Assembly: GCF_021730395.1 (NCBI RefSeq)
Contig: NC_069361.1
Location: 72,425,001-72,489,000 of the forward strand
Length of the DNA: 64,000 bases
Direction of reading: 5' to 3'
Source: Mercenaria mercenaria
Lineage: Eukaryota; Mollusca; Bivalvia; Venerida; Veneridae
Of this stretch, positions 1 to 13,170 are shown piece after piece. Below the pieces are notes generated by a model. That model worked only from the letters and a program-made list of their open reading frames with translations, had not been told where the DNA came from and did no database searches. A program made the translations under genes and the position numbers. Position 1 is the first letter of the stretch; each line of letters opens with the position of its first letter.

Positions 1-791
1 ACGCTGTATTTATAAACTTTACAAAATTGAAAATAGTCTTATCGAGTCCATTCAATGAACGCGACTTACGGATTTTCGCGACCAATGAAAATGTTCCGCA
101 ATTCTCAGGACTCTGATATTCCAGTTCCGTACAAAACGTAAATCCGTTAGCCAATTTAAACTCAGGAACTGATGTAGCTATGTGTCCCTTACAATTAGAA
201 AAGATACATTTCGGCACTTTGCTCGGATAATGGTATTCAAAAAAAACTTGTGTTACCTAAGAATGACTTTGGGAAAATCAATTGTTTGTTGTGACTTATG
301 GAAACAAGATCCGTGTATCGGCTGCACTTCAACCTAAATTCAAGCTCATCAGGTAACCGAAAGACAGTTTTACGTGAAGTTTATTACACAGTCGATAAGT
401 TTTTCTTAGATTTATACGTAGATTGCATGAGAGCACCTCATATGATTTAAGTGGCACAATAAACTCGTTTGTCACCGGTTTCCGCGATAGGGGAAACACT
501 TCCCCATAGATTATATTTCGTCGAACTATTAATAGAAGTACTCTCAAAGGTTTTCAGAGCTCTCAGTTGTAGAACAAAAATGAGTTTTAGTTCTGTCTTC
601 ATTTCCACAAACAGTAACAGTTTATTCATTTAACTGTATTAAATTTTGTGGCAAGTTGGTCTCTGTCAGTGTACATATAATAACAGTACTGTGCCTTAAA
701 ACAGCAACTAATTTCAAAGAGATTTAATATAAAAAATAACTTGTTTCTAAACATTATAGCGGTTTTCAGTTAACTTTTGTATAAAATGAAT
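1..791. other. Non-coding, nothing recognised
   Basis: AT-rich sequence with only short overlapping frames (72 and 60 codons, minus strand) that have no recognisable motif. I see no repeat family or RNA gene here. Confidence 0.4.
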
Positions 792-894
792 TTAGTTTAT
801 ATATAATTAATTTTAGGTCGATTGTGAAGGAAGTTCTAAAACTTATATTAATCACTCTCGACACCTCATTCCTGATTGAATCCATCGCCACGAA
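792..894 (+). repeat. Conserved ~100-bp segment shared with 52,924-53,024 (inverted)
   Basis: This stretch matches the reverse complement of 52,924-53,024 at roughly 88-90% by eye, far above its surroundings. Both copies have an AG just before a shared GTCGATT and stay open in one frame for about 26 codons (reading ..KEVLKLILITLDTSFLIES.. here). The substitutions I counted inside that frame all change amino acids, so coding constraint is not supported. It may be an exon-like relic, a non-coding RNA or a dispersed repeat. Confidence 0.5.
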
Positions 895-1377
895 TGCTAT
901 GAAATAAAATGAATTTCATGTTCGGTAAACACAGATTTATAGGTTCACTACGTTCCGAAATGTTCAGTGTGCATAAGAGTGTTCCGTGTCTAGTAGGATT
1001 AATTGTCTGCAAAAATAAGTGCCTGTCGATATTATGTACTCTGGAAAAGTACACTATTTACAACTACACTAAAATAGATACGGACATGATTTTTGTGTCA
1101 GACTTTTTCGATTGCATGGATTTTGGCTGCGAATATGTCAGACGATGATGAAAGGTTATCGATAGATGCGGATGCTTAATTCTTATTCTAGACGCTTTTG
1201 CAAAAAAATTATATAAAAATGTCTGATCTTTAGATAAGTCATCATAGACCTATCTTCGATCTATTGAAAATACCGTATAACCAGTCAGTTCAGCGTGGCC
1301 GACATTTAAAACACTGCCTTTTATTTTTTCTTTCCAATTTTCATTATAGAAGTTACTGTATAAGATTTGAATCTTTT

Positions 1378-1467
1378 GCGCTCCTTCAAACCTGTTGTAG
1401 TCCGTTATGTGAGCATTGTCAGAGTTTCAGAAACAATAATGTTACCGTAATTATATGTATGATCAAA
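1378..1467 (-). pseudogene. Decayed fragment of globin exon 3 start plus intron end
   Basis: On the minus strand this 90-bp stretch aligns with 56,362-56,451, which is the last ~40 bp of globin intron 2 and the first ~50 bp of exon 3. The acceptor context TTTCAG is kept, followed by a degraded version of the codons for KLWPSLHYGLQQVLKEH. Stops interrupt the frame within the first few codons, and I found no counterpart of exon 2 nearby. It is either a small dispersed duplicate of the exon 3 boundary or the last trace of a lost globin paralogue. Sequence similarity is clear by eye; its origin is inference. Confidence 0.55.
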
Positions 1468-4109
1468 AGTCATGACAGCGATTGAATGCTTGTTATTTAT
1501 ATAGAATCAAGAGTATGTTAGTTTTTAACTTAAAACGTAATTTCTCACCGTGAAATTTGTTGTACTTTCTCTAGTAAAATGTGAAATAGTGAAACAAAAA
1601 GATGTTTTTATCCATATTTTGCAAAAAATGTCCTCTCCAACAAGACTGCAAAAAGTCCTTTTAACCCATAGCAGTTTTCGAAGTTACTGTAACCTAGGTG
1701 TCACAGACGCCTCTTTAGATGTAAAATACATATCTGAAATTTGACATACGTCTAGTATCAAGAACTGTCAGTTTGATGATAAAGATTATTTGATATTATA
1801 TCATGAAGTAAAAAGTATTTGCTCAAGCACTCAGATTTCATGCGGCATTCCTGATTTTAAGGGTTTGGATAGTAACATTTTAAATCAGAGTTATCTCCCT
1901 TTGTCAGTTGTGTTGTATTTTGTGTACGTCCATGTACATTGACCCTAGGTCAGAATTTTCCCTCTGAAATGTTTTAATTCCATTGGTTTAGGATTTTATA
2001 AGATACCTGGTCATTGTCTGGATAGTCATGTAACTGAATACATTGGCTTTTTTTTTAAAAAAAAACAGTTGAATTAATATTGCATTAAAATTATGAAGTG
2101 GTGCATTTAGGTCCACAGCCTGGTAAGCAATATTTATATTTGTAACCTGTAACTGATTGCATAACTATGTACATGTAAGTTTATACACTACCTGAAGTAT
2201 ATTTATTTTAGCTGTAATATGCCACTACACACACATGTATATAATTGAGCCTAAAATGTTATTATCTGATATAGAGATCTGCTTAATATGAACTGTCCGG
2301 TATTTTGTGTAATAATTATGTGTCTTACATGAGTGTAAGTAATTATAGTAAGTATTGTTCATATTGTGTATTTTTAGGATACTATACACAGTATGACTGA
2401 TTATGAAGATATACTTATATTAAAATAGTGAAAACCTTTTTCGGTATTACTCGTTGAAATTCACAATGGAACAAGAAGAACCCACACTCGTTAACACTTT
2501 TTGTTTTTACAGCCATTTATTTCGGCAACACAGTACAAACTAACAGAGTGACACTGTAACCAAGGTTTCATCGAGGCCACTTTAGATGAAACTAATTTGA
2601 CATACGTCTATGCTTTAGCTCACTAGCTGGTTGACTTTAGCCCTAAAACATAGTCTCTTCTCAATTCCTGTAAATTTGACAAACATCCAACATCTTCGTA
2701 TATGCATGGTGTTCCAGTCAACATTATGACGTCTCACAAGCATCTTGAAGTTATATTTTCAAATGACGGTAACTGGCTTCTCTACCTAGAATACTTTAAT
2801 CGATCGGCTAATCACACCTTCATTCATGTGATACGCAGACCGTATTCAGCTCACTCTGTAAATTGATATCTGTTGGTATTTGAACAGGTTTTTTTATTAT
2901 ATTTATTACTCTTACTTATCATTTTTAGATATATCATTATTCTTGCTAAATATACTGAGTTAAACATAGCTTTAAAACTGTCAACAGCGTCATTCAGGAT
3001 AAACGCTTTGTCTGACATTTTCACTTAAGTCACGTGGCATTGGTTAGTACAGGTCACGAACTCGTTCTTAGACGGCGTTTTTCGAAAAATGAAGACAACT
3101 TTCAAGTTTGTTGAAAGGTACAACATAGCAATAACATGGAAACAATTTCAAGATACATTCATGAATACCAGTATGCGTAGAGAGTTTTAACGTATTGCTA
3201 TTAGCAAGTATAGTAATTATAGTAAATAGAAACAAGAAATATGCTTTTACAAAGGCCTGCCATTTTCAATAATTTCACTTTGTTTTCACAACTAGTTTTT
3301 TTATTTGTATTCCGCTAATTGTGTTTAATCTCGAGTCACTCAGATGATTTCTTTTTCGAGTGACTTCACATTGATATCTGAAGTCAGACAAGCGAAATCT
3401 CTTCACGTAAAATAGTGGACTCAATGAAACTCGGAATCGCCGCCTTGCTATCCGTTTTCGTCATCCTTCGAAGAAAGCGTTTTCCGCTTGAGTTGGTCTG
3501 TGCATAATGTCTCTCACATTAAACTGATTCCAGGGTATTACACCTGTCTTTTTAAAACGGCTTTCTTTTGTTTGTAAAAAAAAATAAAAAGATTTCAGAG
3601 CGCTTTATTTAACAAATAAATTCAGTTAAATTCCATCAGACATCAGCCTTTTTACGAATTGTAAATCCACAAGAGGTTGGCTCATTATCTAATTCACGTC
3701 AGTTAAATGTGAAGAAGAGGACATTTGACAGCACTGTACTGGATGATTCACCAAGTTGAACTCGTGTCCTTTTTTTTGTAATACGCCTTCGCTTAATTTA
3801 GTGCATTGATGACCATTGTTATCTTATTGTCTGCGGATAATATGTTTAGGCAAACAAGTATCTTTTGACGTCATCTCTAATTAAAGAATATGATCGCAAT
3901 AGAAAATCTATTCTTGACAAATTACTTTCTTAAATTACTTGCTCAAACAACGTATTAACATGCTTTGTTTGAAGGTAATACATAAATTATACCAAAGACA
4001 TTGTAAAATAGCAATCATTACTAAATTAATGTAATAAGATGTTTTAAGCAATTACTGGCTACCAAATTGTTCAGCTAATTGGCACATTTAAAGCAAATGA
4101 TATCAGAGG
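1468..4109. other. Non-coding, with a small local duplication
   Basis: No gene is recognised. A ~60-bp motif ending in TTTGACATACGTCT occurs at about 1,690-1,753 and again at about 2,556-2,611. A very short frame at 3,424-3,507 (27 codons, MKLGIAALLSVFVIL then RRKR) looks like a signal peptide but has no extension and no obvious splice donor. Confidence 0.35.
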
Positions 4110-4124
4110 AATATTCACATTCAA

Positions 4125-4409
4125 ACCCACCCGCTTAGCTCAGTAGGTAGAGCGTCGGTCTACGGATCGCGGGGTCGCGAGTTCGATCCTCGGGCGGGGC
4201 GTGTGTTCTCCGTGACTATTTGATAAACGACATTGTGTCTGAAATCATTAGTCCTCCACCTCTGATTCATGTGGGGAAGTTGTCAGTTACTTGCGGAGAA
4301 CAGGTTTTTACTGGTACAAAATCCAGGAGCACTGGTTAGGTTAACTGCCCGCCGTTACATAACTGAAATACTGTTGAAAAACGGCGTTAAATCCAAGACA
4401 AAACAAACA
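4125..4409 (+). mobile_element. tRNA-derived SINE with 15-bp target duplication
   Basis: The 5' head (about 4,130-4,200) has a tRNA-like A box (TAGCTCAGTAGG) and B box (GAGTTCGATCC); the anticodon region resembles an Arg-type tRNA. A SINE body follows and ends in a short A-rich tail. The 15-bp direct repeat AATATTCACATTCAA lies at 4,110-4,124 and 4,410-4,424, a classic target-site duplication from LINE-mediated insertion. The same family occurs at 9,220-9,490 and, truncated and reversed, at about 56,585-56,770. The near-perfect target duplication suggests a fairly young insertion. It is not a functional tRNA gene. Confidence 0.85.
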
Positions 4410-4672
4410 AATATTCACATTCAACTGACCACTGTTTTACAATTAGTAAATGAGGGAAAAGCAAAATATTACTCGTATATATTTTGAAGAAAAAAAAACA
4501 TGTATATCAAGTTCTAGTTCAAGGCTATATACTGTTTTGTACAATAGGAGTGGGAATTTTCTCTCGTCCTTGCCGGTTGTATAATTTCCATTATCTTGGC
4601 AAGTTTTATTTGGGTGTTGTGATCTTGACATGGGGATTTGATTATCTATCGCAACAGCAGTATTTAATACCC

Positions 4673-5254
4673 CAGTCACACATACGGCGCGGAAAGCTAC
4701 GTCTAGCTACGGACAGAAACGTAGTAATCCGTGTCGATCCGTACCTGAGCCGTACCTCAGAGTAGTCATTCGTATTAATCCGTACCAAAACGTGGTCAAA
4801 ACGTATTCAAAACTTATTCCAAACTTGCAAGTTTCTCCAACTTTTGAACATGCACAAAAGTTAGAGCAAACCGTAGCCATTTGAGCGTGACTTTAGTCCA
4901 ACTTGGCTGAAACTTATTCATCCGTAGTTAAACTTACTTAAATGTATCCGTGCTGTTACGTACCTCACCGTAGCCGAACGTAGTTATCCGAGGCTGCTCG
5001 TACTCGAGCATAGTTCAGCGTAGTTTACCGCAGACCCGTCCGTGCGCTGGGCAAGCTGCAAGGCGCAGTAAAACGTAATTCAACGTAGTACCTCGTAACT
5101 ATCCGTACTTATTCGCGTCCTGTATTGTTTTGTTTGTTTCCTGTTTTTCACCATTTTTCCCGTACTAAGACGTACTGCTCCGTAGTTATACACCCACAGA
5201 CTAATCCTATCCGCACCGTACCTCAACGCACGGACATATCCGTATGTGTGACTG
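4673..5254. mobile_element. MITE with 15-bp TIRs and ACGTA-rich interior
   Basis: The ends are perfect 15-bp inverted repeats (CAGTCACACATACGG at 4,673-4,687, its complement at 5,240-5,254). The interior is dominated by CCGTA, CGTAG, CGTAC and ACGTA motifs in both orientations, so it can fold extensively and is much richer in CpG than its flanks. No ORF of meaning is present. No clean target duplication is visible, so I cannot assign a superfamily. It sits immediately before the left edge of duplication copy A. Confidence 0.75.
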
Positions 5255-5575
5255 TAGCTTAAGTGCCGTGTTGCGGTCGTAAAATCATCCTAAGTACACA
5301 TGTACTTAGTGTTGTTATTATTTCTGGTCCTTTGAGATCCATTTCTTCATTCAATGTATCTGTATTTAAGCTTGGTGGCTTTAAGGTTGTTACACATTTA
5401 ATTACCTCTCACGAACAAACCTAGTCATTTATCATTTTATTCGATTGCCTTCATTGCTTCCAAAGGATCATCTTATAAACTATACTATCCACTTTAATTT
5501 GTAGGGAAAGGACAACCGTAAGCTTATAAGCTTTCTGTCCAAACTCTTTCGGGACCTTCGATTACTTTTGATAAA

Positions 5576-5945
5576 AACGTTGTTATGATTTTTCTACAGA
5601 GCCATTCAGAAGTAACGAAGACATGCATAACTTTTGAAAAAGTCGTGAGTAAAATGTAGGTGCATCAATGCCTAGAGGTTTGCTGTCAAAATATAAAGTA
5701 AGTTTCTAACCTTAAATTGATTGTGCTCCTGCTTATGTTAATAGAACACTTTGTCAGATAATAATGATTTCAAATGTGTTCCCAATCAGAAAATCTATTT
5801 TCAGTACATATTCAGATTATAGTTAAATAATCCGCTAAAGAATGCACTGATGCGCCTACATTTTACTCACGACTTTATCATACAAAAGTTATGCATGTCT
5901 TCGTTACTTCTGAATGGCTCTGTAGAAAAATCATAACAACGTTTT
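5576..5945. repeat. Inverted repeat, ~96-bp arms around a ~175-bp loop
   Basis: 5,576-5,671 is repeated in reverse complement at 5,845-5,945 at about 94% identity by eye, and weaker similarity extends another ~30 bp outward. Copy C (about 33,060-33,240) holds only one arm, so the palindrome arose by a local inverted duplication in copy A after the A/C split, or was lost from C. Confidence 0.8.
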
Positions 5946-6684
5946 TTCCAGAAGTAACTGAAGTTCCCAAAAGAGTTTATCCGTGTCATATCTGGAAGAT
6001 AATGTATCTAATGCAAAATATGTAATTAGTAGAGACTTTTGAATAGATGAGTACAAATCTCTTTAACATTATCGGAAAATGAGTGTTGAGCTGATATTCG
6101 TGTACTTTCAGTTTCCTTAGATAATGTAATTCAATTCTCTTAAGCTGTTACAGTAGTAAATATGGTACTCCCAGAAGAATTTCTTTTGCGCTATTGCGAC
6201 ATTTCCAATGATTGTCATGGTCTTGTTGAATTAGATAAAAGTACCCAGTGTTCATTTTCATAACGGTTTTTAAAGATATGAATGTCATTTATAACATGTT
6301 AAAAACGTGAATAAGTATATATAATTTTACAACGTTTTAATGATACACATTCAAGAGAAAATGTATTTAAAAACATATATGTACACTGAAACCTATTTTA
6401 TATTTAAGCTTTACATCGGTGTGAAATTTCCATTCGAAAAGATAACAAAAATAGTTGTTATTGATAAGAGTAAATAACTAATAATTAGCAAGGTAAATTA
6501 TCTGCTATTTTATTTTATTCTATATAATTATTTTAAACAGTGATTTCTTGGTTGAATAAGATCATTATTTAGAGTTGAGATGCGAAAGAATCACATAACA
6601 AGTGCCAGCTCGAGTGACATAACATGCATCTAAACGGCAAACAATAATTTTATTCAAGAGAAAATTACTTTTGAAGATATATAT

Positions 6685-6864
6685 GAGCCGCGCCATGGGA
6701 AAACCAACATAGTGGCTTTGCGACCAGCATGGATCCAGACCAGCCTGCGCATCCGCGCAGTCTGGTTAGGATACATGCTGTTCGCTAACGGTTTCTCTAA
6801 TTGCAATAGGCATTGATAGCGAACAGCATGGATCCTGACCAGACTGCGCGGATGCGCAGGCTCA
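6685..6864. mobile_element. Palindromic GAGCCG/CGGCTC MITE, right end deleted
   Basis: It matches the left and central parts of the full copies at 28,876-29,112 and 49,752-49,988 but lacks about 55-60 bp of the right stem. Copy C has no insertion at the corresponding place (about 33,905-33,920), which dates this insertion after the A/C split or requires its loss from C. The flanking ATAT is compatible with a short AT-rich target duplication. Confidence 0.75.
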
Positions 6865-9219
6865 TATAGTCTCTGTTATAACAAGAAACCAATGATACGT
6901 ATCCAGGAAATATTTGCCTGTTGTATGACGTATTCATTTTCAGCGCGCAGATTCAGCGTTTGCGTAATAAATGTGACGTATCAACAGTAATGTTTTGCAT
7001 AATAACGTCACAGTTTGTGTCTTCGCTGCTTATAGACAAACAAATCATACCGTGTTGGAATGTTATATAAACATGCATGAAATGTTGTTGGTTAATAAAT
7101 ATGCAGAAAAATAATTCGCATGAAAAAGGAGTACCAGTAAAAAGAAAACAACGTCAGTCTGCTCAAAGGTTTTCACGAACGTCAGTACTGACGATTGTAT
7201 ATCTAACATACACAGATGAAAACCATTTAAACATGAAAACGTACAGTTACAATTGAACGTGAAGTCAATGGGGAAAACGTTTCATTTTCAACAATAAGTA
7301 AACACAGAGATACCTTTCTCTTCATCTCGGCAAGTCTATACGTTAAACATACAATGACTGTCAGGTAAGAATCAAAATATTTAATCACCAAGAAAAATAA
7401 ACGTCAAAGCACTTTCACATCATATTACCACTTTTAACGCTGGTAGTCAAGCACTTATTGTCAATTTCAAATGGTTCTGACACATAATAAGATCCTGTTT
7501 GTTGTTGGTTTGGTCCGAGTACGTTGAAAAATATTTTCTTATACAGGAAGAAGCCTGGTTAGAATTAGTTATATCGCATTGCCCGTTTATTGGACATACG
7601 GAAGTTTAACGCCTTAAGATACAGTGCCGTTATAAGCAATAAAGAAATGGACTTTGTCTGCAGCTCAGACGAATTATTGCTAAATATAACTTAAGGCACT
7701 TTTATTTCTGTAAAGTATCGCATAGCTTAGAGGTTTAACAAACTAATGTCGAAAATAACTAACTGATTGTTGCACAATCAATAGCAATTTCTACATTCGA
7801 GTACATTTTTTATACTTATTATGTAATTCATTGTGCAAGAACTGATGTTTGCTGTTATTGTAAAGCTCTAGACAGGGAATCTTAAGTGATATACGGCAAT
7901 CAATAAGATGGTCAAGGAATTCACATAAATAACGTCTGTATATAGCTATAGTACATGTACTGTCTTAATTGCCATCGCCATTTTACTGTCAATGCGATTG
8001 TATGCTCATAAAAATGAATATTGCATCTGTCGTTTTATATTTCAGCTGTTATGCACTATGAATATGACGTATAGCATTTTTTTTTTTTGAAAACATGAAT
8101 GGAATATTAGAAGTTAATATTGAGTGGTGATGTAAGTTTTCATAGTAACACATATATTTTTCATGCGTTAATGTTATTGAAAAGAGCTATCATATAATTA
8201 TGATTGTGCTCCCATTTCTTTCAGGACTCCACTTTCAAAGAATGTTACTTTATTTCACAATTAAAATGCTCGTTAAAAAGTGTTGTCATTCTACAAAAAA
8301 CAAGGGCAAGAGTTCATCATTCAAGATATGCAGCTACGGACAGACTATTTGCTAGATTATTCTATATCTTACTGTTTAGTAACTTGATTTCCTTTCACAC
8401 TTCAAATCTAAAGAAAAGATCCAGTACACACCCAGTGTCCACTATCATGCGATAATTTTACCGTATAAGTTCTCTGGAAAAAATCTACAGAAGATACAGG
8501 CGTTCATGGCATCAATATAAAATTAAATTTTGGTAATTCCTTTTCCGTCCACTAGCAAGTCTAATTCCCATACAGCACTGTAACTAAATCATACACTTGA
8601 GTAATTTATGTGATTAAAAGGACGCGAATTCATACACGTTTACGTTTGGAAGAAGACATACAGATTTGGCCACATTTTTGTTCATTCAGAGTTTGTTTTG
8701 ATAAACGTTTGCTGATCTATCCTAATCTGTCGATGGTATAGAAATGTGACGTTTTATGGCAATCTGTATTTATTTCATAATGATAAGTCACATTTTGACA
8801 CTTAAGTCATTCTTTGATTTCCTACTTTGGTCGTTTGCAAAAACAGGCTCTGACCATTCAATCCTTTCATGAAATAGTACTTTCAACAAAACTTGATTTA
8901 AGAAATAATACATGACTGTGATTTCGTCGTCAAAGAAGTTGATTGTTTAAAGTTCAGATGCACGGGAATTATATGACATGTGCGTAGCTCGAGTGCTATA
9001 TTAATACGCATCTCGACGACAAGAAATATTATAATGCAAAAAGACTTCGACGCTGGAAGTCATAGACGAGAATAGAGTAAACTTGTCATAAACGAATACG
9101 AATAAAGTGAACTTGTCCTCAAAAACTTAAGATAGTAAAATCCTTTGCAATCAACTTTCAAATGGTTGTGACACATAACCGCCAAGCCACCTCCCTCCAA
9201 TTCCCCCACACCCCACCCC

Positions 9220-9490
9220 CGATTTGCTCAGTAGGAAGAGCGTAGATCTACGGATCGCGAGGCCGCAAGTCCGATCCGCGGGCATAGCGTATAATCTCCG
9301 TGACGATTTGTTAAAAGCTTATATGTCTGAAATCATTAGTCCGCCACCTCTGATTCATGTGGGGATGTTGGCAGTTACTTGCGGAGAACAGGTTTGTACT
9401 CGTACAAAATCCATTTAGGCTAATTGCCCGCCGTTATATAACTGAACTTTTACTATTGAACCCTTGTGTTAAACCCAAAACAAACAAACT
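9220..9490 (+). mobile_element. tRNA-derived SINE, older copy
   Basis: Same family as 4,125-4,409: tRNA-like head (TTTGCTCAGTAGGAAGAGCG), body and A-rich tail ACCCAAAACAAACAAA. It is more diverged and I see no convincing target duplication. It is absent from copies B and C. Confidence 0.75.
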
Positions 9491-11917
9491 CTAGCCTACA
9501 TTTTGAATGCAAAATTCTCATTAAGTATTTAAACAATACCCGAGTGGTTTCGAATCACATATAAACCAGTGTGTTAGTTAACATATTACAGCAGAAACTG
9601 GTTTGTATCCGTGCTTATCAAGATTTTTTTTATTTAATTTAGACCAGGGTATATTTTTTTAAAAAAAAAATGTTTAATTTCCGTAAAATTATGATGTCAT
9701 CACTTTACGGAAGTTTCAAATAAATGAATTCCAATTGAAAAAGTGAAAAAATGTGAAAACGTCACTGATATGACCTGCCAAGGAGCTACTGTTCTTGACC
9801 TATGCATCACAGGCATATCAATGCCAAGCGTTATTTTTGTTGGATAGACTATAATCAGGATCAGATTAACTGCTGTGCACATATTGCCTCTTTGTTCTGG
9901 TGTTTACGCCTAGTCCGCCACAAAGAACAATCTTCAGTTCAGTTCAGTTTTCACAAAAGGAAGAACATGAAGTAATGAATGCGTGTGACATTTGATATGT
10001 GTCTAAAAGAAATAAATATAAACGCACAGAAAAAGATGAAAACATAAAGAAATGAAAAATATAAAAAGAATAAAAGAAAAACGTAAATAAACTGGGGAGC
10101 AAATAAACTCCTCATCGCTAATGGCGTGCGCGTCGCGAGGAGGACATGCAGTAGATTGTCTGGTGTGTTGCTAGTATTTTACAGTACACATTTGCCAATC
10201 TACTGCAACAAACAACCAGGATAAGTCAAATTCAATGAAAATTCAATCCAACGAATAATAATGATTTCACAATTTTTGTTTCTCTCACTACTATACATGT
10301 ATAATATACCTATGCGCATGTTTGCAAACATTTGTATGTTATTTGAGTTACAAACAGATGTAAAAATATGTGACTATCAAATTATTTAAAATGAATATAA
10401 AAAGTATTGGTTAGTTTACAATTGGGAACACCCTGTAGTTATATTTTTTGTTTAAAAGTACTGTCCCCCACCCCTTGCATTAACTCAATAGTTACAGAAA
10501 ATGGGTATAAATAGTATCTACAAATGCTGGCCAAATATGGTTTTTATGCACGCGGCGGGGGGACAATGTTGTATAAAGAAAAATAGCTTTTACATGTATA
10601 TAACATGGTACGTAATTCTATTTAGAGCAAAAAAAAACCGTTTTACGAAACCAATATTGAAAGTTTGACTTTAGGAAATATTCTCAAATATGTATTTTGA
10701 TGGTATTTGTAATTAAATATTTATTTCTGAGTGTTTTTTTTTTTTTTCACTCTTGAAGTAGGCAAATTCATATAGAAAGTGTCCAAAGTCCTTACCTTCA
10801 TATCCTGATTGACAAAACCATTTGAAGCATGTTTTGTTCATTATTGAGTGATCACATCACATCTCACTCAAAACCCGTTTATTGAACAGTTGTAAGCTGA
10901 ATACTAGTTGCATAAAGATAAGATGTAAAGAAAGAAAGAATTGTTATGCAGCTGAGACGAACTTTTGAAACAAGATAACGTTAGACAGTACAATATCGAA
11001 TACTTTACAGGATTGATAAACCAATTTAGTAAATACTAACAAAGTCCTTCACAATAAGTAACAATTTGTACATTCAAGTACATGCACATATGTTATTCAA
11101 AGTGCAAAGTTCTTACCGAATTATACAACAATCTTAAATAAAAGCCTGGGAAAAAATCAAATTAGAAGATCGATCAGGCCTGGCGCTCGTGTGTAATATT
11201 TACCATCTTAGTTTTATTTCTCATTATCTGTATTATTAAGGACTCAATCTCGGTTCGTACATCATTACTGAAAAGCCGGGTAATTACGTCAACAGTAACT
11301 AGAGCATAATAAAGCCATGAATATATATACATTGTGCTACACAAGGACAGGCGGCGAAAACTGTGTCCAGGTTGTATTATTTTGCCAACAGATCTTATTA
11401 TCCAAATTTCTATACCTCACGTTTGTCTAGTTTCAAATTCAAGTGACAAGAATGGTTTTCTACAATAAGGGTTTGTTTTATAAATTTCAAGAAATCCTTT
11501 GTAACCAAAGTCTTTATTTGAACAATGGCGAGTTTAAGGAAACAAGCCTTGTCACACTACTTTATGTATAAATTAAAACATTGTCATGACGTCACTCCTT
11601 TGTACCCGCAGTACTGTATTTTTAATATTGGACTGCTTTCAATCGGACTCAGCACAGTATTTCCCACATGGAGTCCAATATTATTTTATTATTACATACT
11701 CGTTTCTATTCCCCGTTAAGTTACACTGGTACCGGAAACGTCAATATTTTTCCATACACTGACGCCTGAATTTCATATCGGATGCGTGACGTAATTCAGT
11801 GTGTGTTGTTGCACTATTTTTTCTATTTAGTTCAGTATTGTCAATTCTATTCAAGCTATTGAACATATTTATGATATTTACATAATATTTATACGTGTAG
11901 ATGCGTATGTAATAAAA

Positions 11918-12043
11918 AGGTTATTATCTTTGCATCGGGAAATATACACTCCTTCTTTAGCGGAAGAATATTGCGCTCCTAAAGTCGCGCAATACTTCCG
12001 CTGAAGAACTCGTGTATATTTCCCGATACAAAGCTAATAACCT
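11918..12043. mobile_element. Fold-back element, arms ~57-59 bp, 10-bp centre
   Basis: 11,918-11,976 and 11,987-12,043 are near-perfect reverse complements with only 10 bp between them. No coding content. It lies inside the 3.4-kb stretch unique to copy A. It is probably a non-autonomous fold-back MITE. Confidence 0.75.
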
Positions 12044-12610
12044 ATAAATATTAGACTGTTTATATAATATTGGATTGCACGAGAAAAACGATTAATATAC
12101 AGAATCAATGTACTCGTGAAGTCCAATATTTAACAATAGTGAATTCCATATAAAAATAGTGTAGCCAAATGAAAGCAGTCCAATATTGTAACACAGTAGA
12201 TTCTACTGATAATAAAAAGGAAAATTAATATCAAAACTAAGTTTTATGTATAGATGCCTAATAAATATGAACAAAATCGCAAAATCTTAAAAATAAATTT
12301 ATATATTTTTTGCATGCGTCAACGTAGTCTTACTCCCTAAACGACAACTTGCTAGAGCAACAGTTTCCTCAATATTGTTCACGTTTCCAGTTTTAAAAAC
12401 TGTGCAAGAATTTATTCCTTTCTGCTTAAAAAGCAGTTTTATAAGACCAATCATGATAGTTCTTTGAGGCTGTACTGTAGTAAATTCCTGGATTTCGAGA
12501 CGAGGGAGGGCCTACTAGTCATACAGTCTCAAGTCCTCTACATTTAACGAAACGGTTATCTACTGCTTGCATTAACTTTGCAAATAAAAGATTAAATACA
12601 GTACAAATCA

Positions 12611-13170
12611 ACCATAATAATTCGGGAGTGCTTGTTTTACGTTTAACTACCTTTTTCACATTATTTCAGTCGCAACAAGGAATCGGTAAAACCGAATGAT
12701 GCTCCCCGAATTATGGTTCTTTGACACTGCAATTCCCATCAATGGCCTCTCACTTTTGTCAAGTGTCAATGAAATGCTGTTAATACTTTGTGAAAGTAAT
12801 GCTCCGAACAAGCCTTATTTGTATAATAAAAAGGGAGATAATTCAAAAACTAGGTAGAGTGATGGTTCTTTGACTCTGAACTTTCCGTCAATGATCTCTA
12901 TCATTTTGTGAAGTTTCAATGAAATGTCATTAATACTTTCCAAGTAATGCTCCGGATAAGCCTTATTTTGTATAATAAAGGGAGATAAATCAAAAGCTCG
13001 TTAAAGTAGAGTTATGGTTCTTTGACAATGCTCTTTGGCTCAATGGCCTCTATAATTATGTGAAATTTCAATAAAATGCCGTTAATACTTTTCAAGTTAT
13101 ACTCCAGAGAGACAGACGGACGGACGGACAAAGTGGCAACTACATGTATATGCTCTCCCTTCGAGAAGCT
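12611..13170 (+). repeat. Element with three ~150-bp tandem units
   Basis: Units start near 12,711, 12,860 and 13,012 with TTATGGTTCTTTGAC and each contains TCAATGAAATG or a close variant, a CTCC motif and AAGGGAGATAA. A GACGGACGGACGGAC tail follows at about 13,110-13,140. The architecture (short tandem units plus a GACGGACG tail) recalls the larger element at 50,839-52,258. Class unknown. Confidence 0.65.

Noticed and set aside
4130-4200. Apparent tRNA gene
   Set aside because: It is the head of a SINE with a body, A-rich tail and 15-bp target duplication; the same applies to 9,220 and 57,658.
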